Assembly: GCA_964448185.1 (NCBI GenBank)
Contig: CAYUVO010000052.1
Span: forward strand, 1-18,370
From: OFTM382 sp964448185
GTDB lineage: Bacteria > Planctomycetota > Phycisphaerae > Phycisphaerales > UBA1924
Length of the DNA stretch: 18,370 nucleotides
Direction of reading: 5' to 3'
A model generated the notes under the pieces. That model saw only the letters and a program-made list of their open reading frames with translations, did no database searches and was not told where the DNA came from. The position numbers and the translations under genes were made by a program. Shown one piece after another: positions 13,625-18,370 of this stretch; positions within the stretch are counted from its first letter, which is position 1; the number at the start of each line of letters is the position of its first letter.

Positions 13625-14961
13625 GATTGAACCTCTGTAGCGTGCGCACGCAGGGCGTCGATAAACCGCTGCCCGCGTTGTTCGTAGCTGATGAACTGGT
13701 CCCACGAGGCGCACCCCGGGCTCAGGAGAAGGATGTCGCCGTCGTGTGCATCACAGATCGCTGTGCGCACGGCTTGGTCGAGGGTGCCTGACTGCTGACC
13801 AGCGAGCTTGGAAGCGGTAGCGCCGATGGCGTAGAACCCGGCGAGATCGAGTTTGTTGATCGCTTCGAGGCTTGCACCCTTGTCGTAGCCACCCGCGATG
13901 AGTCGGACGGGGCCGAGCGGAGCGACCGCTTCGACTGCGCGAACGGTTGCTTGCGGCGTGGTCGATTTGGAATCGTTGAACGCGCGGACGATGCCTGTTG
14001 TTGTTCGGAATCTGCCGACGGATTGCAGGCGGTGCGGCAAGCCCGCAAAGGTTCGCAGCCCAGCGTGCGCACGCTCGGGCGTGATGCTCTGAGCAACACG
14101 AGGCGTGGCCAGAACCGCGAGTGCTGTCGCTGCGTTCATGCGGTTGTGTTCGCCCGGGATGAGCAGTTCGGGCAAGGTGCCGTCCACACTGGCTCGGCGC
14201 GCATCAACTCCCGCGGGGCTCGGCCAGTCCGGGGCGTTGGGCGAGAGGATCGCGAAATCGCCCGGGAGTTGATGGTCGAGGATGGACTGTTTGGATTGGC
14301 GGTAGTGCTCCATGGAGCCATGCCAATCGAGATGGTTGGGCGCGAAGGTCGTGACGACGGTGATGCCCGGAGCCCAGGGCGAATCGTGAGGGCAGAGTGC
14401 TTGTGCGCAGTTGAGCCACCAGAGCATGGCGCTCGAGAGTTCGAGAACGATCCAGCGTTCAGGCGGGAGTGAATCAAGCCGACCCAGCAGCGAGCCTCCG
14501 ATGTTGCCCCCGAACTCGCAGCCGATATCGGTGGTCGCAAGGGCATGGGCGATCATCACAGCGGTCGTCGATTTTCCGGCGCTCCCGGTGACGCCGATGA
14601 CACGCTCGTTGCTCGGCAAACGATCGACCACTAGCCGAATCTCGGTGGTGATAGAAACACCCGCTGTGTGCGCACTGAGCACGAACGGATTGCCCCAGGG
14701 ATGAGGCACAGCGGGATTGACCACCAGCGCGTCGCAGTGCGTGAAGTGCCGCTCGGTGTGCGCACCCAAGGCGAACTCGAACTTGGCATCGGGCGCGAGA
14801 GCCCGAAGCTGATCGAGAGGCTCGGCGAGTGCGACCTCATCGCGGAGGTCGGTGACGAGAACTTGTGCGTTGTGCTTGGCGAGCCAGGCGGCGACGCCCA
14901 CGCCGCCACCGAATCGGCCAAGGCCCATCACTGTCACACGTTTGTCCGACCAGTCGTCCAT
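13621..14961 (-). CDS. murD: UDP-N-acetylmuramoyl-L-alanine--D-glutamate ligase
   Basis: 446 residues from the ATG at 14961. A cytoplasmic ATP-dependent Mur ligase that adds D-glutamate to UDP-MurNAc-L-Ala in peptidoglycan synthesis. The N-terminal Rossmann-like domain has VTVMGLGRFGGG (9-20). The central domain has the P-loop GVTGSAGKST (123-132) and NHLDWHGSMEHY (209-220), with Lys224 at the position usually carbamylated. The C-terminal domain has GEHNRMNAATALA (270-282), NDSKSTTPQATVRAV (329-343) and GGYDKG. The W in NHLDWHG is usually R. An ATG two codons earlier (14967) is possible, but TACATT lies exactly 8 nt before the 14961 ATG. Its presence shows that this organism makes, or retains genes for, peptidoglycan. 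The 3' neighbour is a coupled YdjY-type gene, and priA ends 19 nt upstream. Confidence 0.93.
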   Translation of the reverse strand: MDDWSDKRVTVMGLGRFGGGVGVAAWLAKHNAQVLVTDLRDEVALAEPLDQLRALAPDAKFEFALGAHTERHFTHCDALVVNPAVPHPWGNPFVLSAHTAGVSITTEIRLVVDRLPSNERVIGVTGSAGKSTTAVMIAHALATTDIGCEFGGNIGGSLLGRLDSLPPERWIVLELSSAMLWWLNCAQALCPHDSPWAPGITVVTTFAPNHLDWHGSMEHYRQSKQSILDHQLPGDFAILSPNAPDWPSPAGVDARRASVDGTLPELLIPGEHNRMNAATALAVLATPRVAQSITPERAHAGLRTFAGLPHRLQSVGRFRTTTGIVRAFNDSKSTTPQATVRAVEAVAPLGPVRLIAGGYDKGASLEAINKLDLAGFYAIGATASKLAGQQSGTLDQAVRTAICDAHDGDILLLSPGCASWDQFISYEQRGQRFIDALRAHATEVQS

Positions 14962-14969
14962 AGGCATGC

Positions 14970-14975
14970 AATGTA
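14970..14975 (-). promoter_or_regulatory. -10 element (TACATT) of murD, leaderless
   Basis: In the 19-nt gap between the priA stop and murD. On the minus strand TACATT is followed by 8 nt and then ATG 14961. This favours the second of two close ATG codons. It would let murD be transcribed separately from priA. Confidence 0.5.
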
Positions 14976-14980
14976 GCCGA

Positions 14981-17359
14981 TCAGAGCAGCGAGACGGGAT
15001 CGACGTCGATCGCGGTGTGTCGATCGCTCTTGAGAAGCCCCTGCGAACGGGCACCGGCGAGCACTCGCTGGAGCGTGGTCGCACGAGGCGAGAACAGCTC
15101 GACCGCAAAGCGGTAGTGATCGGCGATGCGGGCAATCACGCAGGGCATCGGCCCCAGGACCTCGACCTCGTTGTTCGGGTCGTGCTCATGGATCGCGTCG
15201 GCGAGAGCCTGAGCTGCGGCTTGTGCCTTGGCGTGGTCACGATCGCGGGCGACGAGGCGAACCATGCGGCTCGATGGGGGTAGGGCGGCTTGAGAGCGGT
15301 GGCGCAGCTCGCTCTTGGCGAAGGAGTCGTAGTCATGATTGGCAGCAGCCTTGATCGCGGGGGATGTCGGCTCGTGAGTCTGGACGATGACCCGGCCCGG
15401 GAGTTCGCCTCGACCCGCGCGGCCCGCGACTTGAGCGACGAGTTGGAAGGTGCGCTCGGAGGCTCGAAAGTCCGGGATGGCCAAGGCTTGGTCGGCGTCG
15501 AGCACGCCCACGAGTCGGACGTTAGGAAAGTCGAGTCCTTTGGCGACCATCTGGGTGCCGAGGAGCACCCGGCCTTGGCCCGAGGCGAAGCGGTCGAGGA
15601 CGTCGAGCATGCCGCCGCTGATGGCTGCGACGTCGGCATCGAGACGCAGGAGGGATTCGCCCGCTTCGAGATCGAGCCACTCGGCGAGGTCTTGTTCGAG
15701 GCGTTGGGTTCCGATTTGCAGTGCGCGCACAGCCTTGGAACACGCGGGACACCGGGTGGGCAATCGCTGCTCAGCGAGGCAGTGATGGCACCGCATGGTG
15801 CCCGCTTGAGGGAGATCGGCGGCCTTGTGCCAAACGAGATTGGCATCGCAGTGGTCGCAGGCAAGCGTCCAGCCACAACGGCGATCGACGCAGCCGATGC
15901 GGCGTCCAAAGCCCCGGCGGTTGAGCAGGAGAATCGCTTGGCCTCCATCCTGCTGTTCGAGCGTGTCGAGCAGGGCTCGGGCGAGAGTGGGGCCGATGAG
16001 TTCGGGGCGTTTGCGGATGGCGGGGTCGGAGGTGTCGCTGTCGTGGGCGTCGATACGCATGTCCACGATGCGGACCTTGGGCATGGTGGCATTGCCGATG
16101 CGGTGGTCGAGCCGCCAGAGGGTCGAGCGGTCAGTGCGTGTGTTGGCGAAGCTTTCGAGTGAGGGAGTCGCCGAGCCCAGGAGGACGGTTGCGTTTTCTA
16201 TCTGGGCACGTTTGATGGCGACGTCTTTGCCGTGATAGCGGGGGAGCTGGTCTTGTTTGAAGGAGGGGTCGTGTTCTTCATCGACGACGATCAGCCCGAT
16301 GTCGCGCATGGGAGCGAAGATGGCTGAGCGAGCGCCGACGACGACACGGGCGCTGCCCTCGGCGAGTCTTCGCCACCCTGCGTGACGCTGGGAAGCGGTG
16401 AGCCCCGAGTGCAGGACGACGACCTGTTCTTTGCCGAGGCGTGAGGCGTAGCGGGTGGCGGCTTGAGGAGTCAGCGAGATTTCGGGGACGAGAACGATCG
16501 CACCGCGGCCTGATTCGAGCGTGCGTTCAACGAGTCGGATGTAGACCTCGGTCTTGCCCGAGCCGGTGACTCCGAGCAGGAGGTGGGTGTGGAAGGTGCC
16601 CAGGGATTGGGAGATGCCGTCGATGACGCGGGTTTGATCGGGCGTGGGAGTAGGAATGGAAGCGGGAGATTGTGACTCGGCGAACGAGCGGATCTCGGTG
16701 GTGCGCACGGTCTCGGAGGTAGAGGTAGTGAGCAAGCCGAGCTTGATGAGTCGGTTGATGGGCGCGACTGAGCGGATGCCCAGAGCGGTGCGCAGTGCGA
16801 GAGCGGTGCATGGGAATGGCGAAGGGGCCAGCTCGTTGATGGCTTGCCACGCGGCTTTGGCGGTGGGCGGGAGCTTGAGCTTGGAGGCGTGTTGGTCGGA
16901 GCCGGGGGGGGCGTTGGGAGCAAGGTTGATGCGGGTTTCGGTGCGTGCTCCGGTGGCCCTTTTGACAGCAGCGGGAACCATCGAGGCGAACGCCATGCCC
17001 AGCGGGCAGACGTAGTACTTGGCGATCCAGAGCCCCAACTCGACGAGTGCGGGCGGCAGAGGGGCATCGGGCAGGAGAGCGGCTTGTTTGACCTTGGATG
17101 GCGCGAGGCTTCCCAGGAGTTCTGGGCCGCCGGCTTCGATGACGAGCCCGCGGACCTGCGTGTTGGATCTGCCCAGGGGGACCATGACGGCGTGGCCCGG
17201 TCCGTGGTGAACGTCTTGTGGAGCGGCGTAGGTGAGTCCTTGGGCGTCGCCGGCGGACCAGTTGGCGTCCATGCCGCGTTCGATGGCGACACGGACGTAC
17301 CGCGCGTTGGGATCAACGGGCACAGGGTCTTCGATAAAGAGCGTTTGCTCGGGTGGCAC
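14981..17359 (-). CDS. priA: Primosomal protein N' (replication restart helicase PriA)
   Basis: 792 residues from GTG 17359. A 3'-to-5' superfamily 2 DNA helicase that recognises stalled forks and reloads the replicative helicase. The N-terminal 3'-end-binding domain is followed by a winged-helix region. The helicase core has Walker A GVTGSGKTE (263-271), the DEEH box (360-363) and motif III GSATPS (395-400). Eight cysteines in four pairs (490/495, 501/504, 524/527, 537/540) bind two zinc ions within the helicase lobe. QVAGRAGRG (643-651) is motif VI. Residues 145-158 form a Pro/Ala linker opposite a G8 run and are not conserved. The gene is divergent from carA with only 18 bp between start codons and has TAGAGT 7 nt before its GTG. 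Confidence 0.95.
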   Translation of the reverse strand: MPPEQTLFIEDPVPVDPNARYVRVAIERGMDANWSAGDAQGLTYAAPQDVHHGPGHAVMVPLGRSNTQVRGLVIEAGGPELLGSLAPSKVKQAALLPDAPLPPALVELGLWIAKYYVCPLGMAFASMVPAAVKRATGARTETRINLAPNAPPGSDQHASKLKLPPTAKAAWQAINELAPSPFPCTALALRTALGIRSVAPINRLIKLGLLTTSTSETVRTTEIRSFAESQSPASIPTPTPDQTRVIDGISQSLGTFHTHLLLGVTGSGKTEVYIRLVERTLESGRGAIVLVPEISLTPQAATRYASRLGKEQVVVLHSGLTASQRHAGWRRLAEGSARVVVGARSAIFAPMRDIGLIVVDEEHDPSFKQDQLPRYHGKDVAIKRAQIENATVLLGSATPSLESFANTRTDRSTLWRLDHRIGNATMPKVRIVDMRIDAHDSDTSDPAIRKRPELIGPTLARALLDTLEQQDGGQAILLLNRRGFGRRIGCVDRRCGWTLACDHCDANLVWHKAADLPQAGTMRCHHCLAEQRLPTRCPACSKAVRALQIGTQRLEQDLAEWLDLEAGESLLRLDADVAAISGGMLDVLDRFASGQGRVLLGTQMVAKGLDFPNVRLVGVLDADQALAIPDFRASERTFQLVAQVAGRAGRGELPGRVIVQTHEPTSPAIKAAANHDYDSFAKSELRHRSQAALPPSSRMVRLVARDRDHAKAQAAAQALADAIHEHDPNNEVEVLGPMPCVIARIADHYRFAVELFSPRATTLQRVLAGARSQGLLKSDRHTAIDVDPVSLL
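16904..16911 (+). repeat. G8 tract inside priA (C8 on the coding strand)
   Basis: Eight G on the plus strand, reading as Pro codons in a variable linker of PriA. A slippage-prone site in an essential gene. A one-base change would truncate PriA near residue 152. Confidence 0.6.
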
Positions 17360-17363
17360 GGAC

Positions 17364-17369
17364 TAAACT
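17364..17369 (+). promoter_or_regulatory. carA: -10 element (TAAACT) of carA, leaderless
   Basis: TAAACT is followed by 8 nt (CTACCCCA) and ATG 17378. There is no Shine-Dalgarno. It overlaps the priA element on the other strand within the nonamer TAAACTCTA. Confidence 0.6.
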
Positions 17370-17372
17370 CTA
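17367..17372 (-). promoter_or_regulatory. priA: -10 element (TAGAGT) of priA, leaderless
   Basis: On the minus strand TAGAGT is followed by 7 nt and GTG 17359. It shares three base pairs with the carA hexamer, so RNA polymerase should not be able to occupy both at once. Confidence 0.5.
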
Positions 17373-17377
17373 CCCCA

Positions 17378-18370
17378 ATGCCACAGCACACGAAGAGTGA
17401 CGAGCAACTGGGGGGGCGATTGGACGGGCGGGGGGGCCATCGGGCGGGGCGGGGGGGACGGGGGGGCCGACTGGTCCTTGCGGACGGGTCGATCTTTCGC
17501 GGCAGAGCCTTTGGCGCTGCGGGCGTGACGACGGCCGCCGAGGTTGTGTTCAATACCGCGATGACCGGCTATCAGGAATCGCTCACCGATCCTTCGTACC
17601 GCGGGCAGGTGCTCGTCGAGACGTTCCCGATGATCGGGATCGTGGGTGTCAACGACGTCGATGAGGAATCCGCTCGGGTGCAGGTGTCGGGGCTGGTGGT
17701 CCATGAACTCGCACGGCTTGCGAGCAACTACCGCTCGACGGGCTCGCTGAGCGACTATCTCAGTGCGTACGGCGTGATGGGTCTGGCCGGGGTCGATACG
17801 CGGGCGCTCACTCGTCGGATCCGATCGAGCGGCGCGATGGCGGGAGTGCTGAGCGATGATGCGTCGTTGAGTGATGCCGAGCTGCTTGCTCTCGCACGAT
17901 CAGCGGGGAGCATGGCGGGCCAGAACCTCGTGCCGAGCGTGGGGCGGAGTGAAGAAGGCCGATGGGAGCAGTCGCTTGGGGAGTGGGGGGGTGAGTGGGG
18001 TTGGGGGAGTNNNNNNNNNNGCCCCGCACGCTGCTGGTAAGTCATGCCGGGTGCTGGCGTTTGATTGTGGAGCGAAGAACAACATCCTGCGTCATCTGGT
18101 TTCGCGCGGGTGCGAGGTGGTCGTGGTGCCGCACGATGTTGGCGCGGCGGACATTCTTGGGCGCTTTGAGCGCGGCGAGATTGACGGCGTGTTTGTCTCG
18201 AACGGTCCCGGCGATCCGTCAGCGGTCGAGGCGACGATCGAGACTTTGCGGGCGAGCGGGAAGCCGCCAACGCGAGTCCCGATCATTGGGATCTGCCTCG
18301 GGCATCAGTTGGTGGAGCTCGCGGTGGGGGGCAAGACGGTTTTCCGCGCCGGCCGCTTCGATCCCGAGGC
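17378..18370 (+). CDS. carA: Carbamoyl-phosphate synthase small subunit (3' partial, contains assembly gap)
   Basis: The glutaminase subunit, which supplies ammonia to CarB for carbamoyl phosphate in arginine and pyrimidine synthesis. Residues 32-60 carry the conserved N-terminal start (VLADGSIFRGRAFG, VVFNTAMTGYQESLTDPSY). GVDTRALTRRIR, of the N-terminal domain, follows. After the gap come VLAFDCGAKNNILR, VSNGPGDPS and GICLGHQL with the nucleophilic Cys of the class I amidotransferase triad. Between MPQHTKSDEQ and the conserved start is an unusual Gly/Arg-rich stretch of about 20 residues. A second Gly/Trp-rich stretch (LGEWGGEWGWGS) precedes the gap. The frame before the gap and the frame after it both meet the gap at a codon boundary, so the true gap must be a multiple of three, not ten. 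The gene runs off the right edge. Confidence 0.93.
17410..17466 (+). repeat. Cluster of four G7 tracts at the start of carA
   Basis: G7 runs at 17410-17416, 17430-17436, 17451-17457 and 17460-17466, with shorter G3 and G4 runs between them. They lie 32 to 88 nt after the start codon, encode Gly/Arg-rich sequence, and could fold into a G-quadruplex in the mRNA. Confidence 0.75.
18011..18020. other. Assembly gap (10 N)
   Basis: Ten N inside carA, directly after a run of G4, G7, G4 and G5. The fixed size is a scaffold placeholder, because the reading frame needs a multiple of three. The missing bases are probably a further G-rich stretch that failed to sequence or assemble. Confidence 0.95.

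Larger units (their letters stand above)
7261..16708. repeat. Dispersed palindrome GTGCGCAC, 14 copies
   Basis: Copies start at 7261, 7354, 8897, 8929, 9483, 10651, 10825, 12924, 13642, 13763, 14065, 14668, 14758 and 16701. All lie in coding sequence but in different reading frames: VRT in some, RAH or AHT in others, and CAL at 8929. Protein sequence therefore does not explain them. At about 62% GC the chance expectation is about 0.6 copies in the window. None occurs before 7261 or after 16708. It resembles a highly iterated palindrome of the cyanobacterial HIP1 kind. Confidence 0.85.

Noticed and set aside
13625..13714. N-terminal extension of the YdjY-type protein
   Set aside because: Lies wholly inside murD. 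The internal ATG at 13624 starts a clean signal peptide and overlaps the murD stop.
642..17991. General excess of G7/C7 runs in the window
   Set aside because: About ten runs seen, close to the number expected from base composition alone. Only the local clusters are kept as findings.

Overview
The window is a GC-rich bacterial chromosome segment (by eye about 60-65% GC) with housekeeping genes, no rRNA or tRNA, no transposase, integrase or CRISPR array, and one short assembly gap (18011-18020). I infer a planctomycete, most likely of the class Phycisphaerae. The reasons are the small tail-anchored protein with an RPFDANLVIAIVQD-type motif, the secreted YdjY-type protein, and the orphan methyltransferase/oxidoreductase pair. 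This is pattern recognition, not a database result.

Layout. 1-127 is the end of a plus-strand frame with a 14-residue Arg/Lys-rich repeat. 124-945 (-) is an uncharacterised protein with a possible PD-(D/E)XK nuclease core. 1142-3025 (+) is an AGCS sodium:amino-acid symporter with an extra soluble domain, followed by a strong shared hairpin terminator. 3108-3662 (-) and 3758-4273 (+) are small membrane proteins of unknown function. 4328-4846 (+) is a Bcp-type peroxiredoxin. 4902-6389 (+) is a secreted three-part protein (DUF1579-like, a low-GC middle, AHSA1/SRPBCC). 10296-6399 (-) is an operon of methyltransferase, FAD oxidoreductase and ABC-F ATPase. Divergent from it is panB (10380-11312, +), then an HtrA-like protease (11437-12864, +). 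The minus strand from 17359 to 12809 carries priA, murD and a YdjY-type secreted protein. carA (17378 to the window end, +) diverges from priA.

The genes cover primosome restart (priA), cell-wall synthesis (murD), pantothenate (panB), carbamoyl phosphate (carA), envelope quality control (HtrA), peroxide defence (peroxiredoxin) and ribosome/ABC-F function. They look like ordinary neighbours rather than one pathway. I see no multi-gene defence or biosynthetic island.

The unusual signals are at DNA level. First, six genes at the head of transcription units have a TAnnnT hexamer exactly 7 or 8 nt before the start codon and no Shine-Dalgarno. This implies leaderless mRNAs, whereas genes with a good Shine-Dalgarno or inside operons lack the hexamer. 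Second, the palindrome GTGCGCAC occurs 14 times between 7261 and 16708, against about 0.6 expected in the whole window, and nowhere else in it. Third, the priA/carA start region is an 18-bp divergent gap with overlapping -10 elements on the two strands. Fourth, G-tracts cluster in non-conserved parts of carA, next to the assembly gap.
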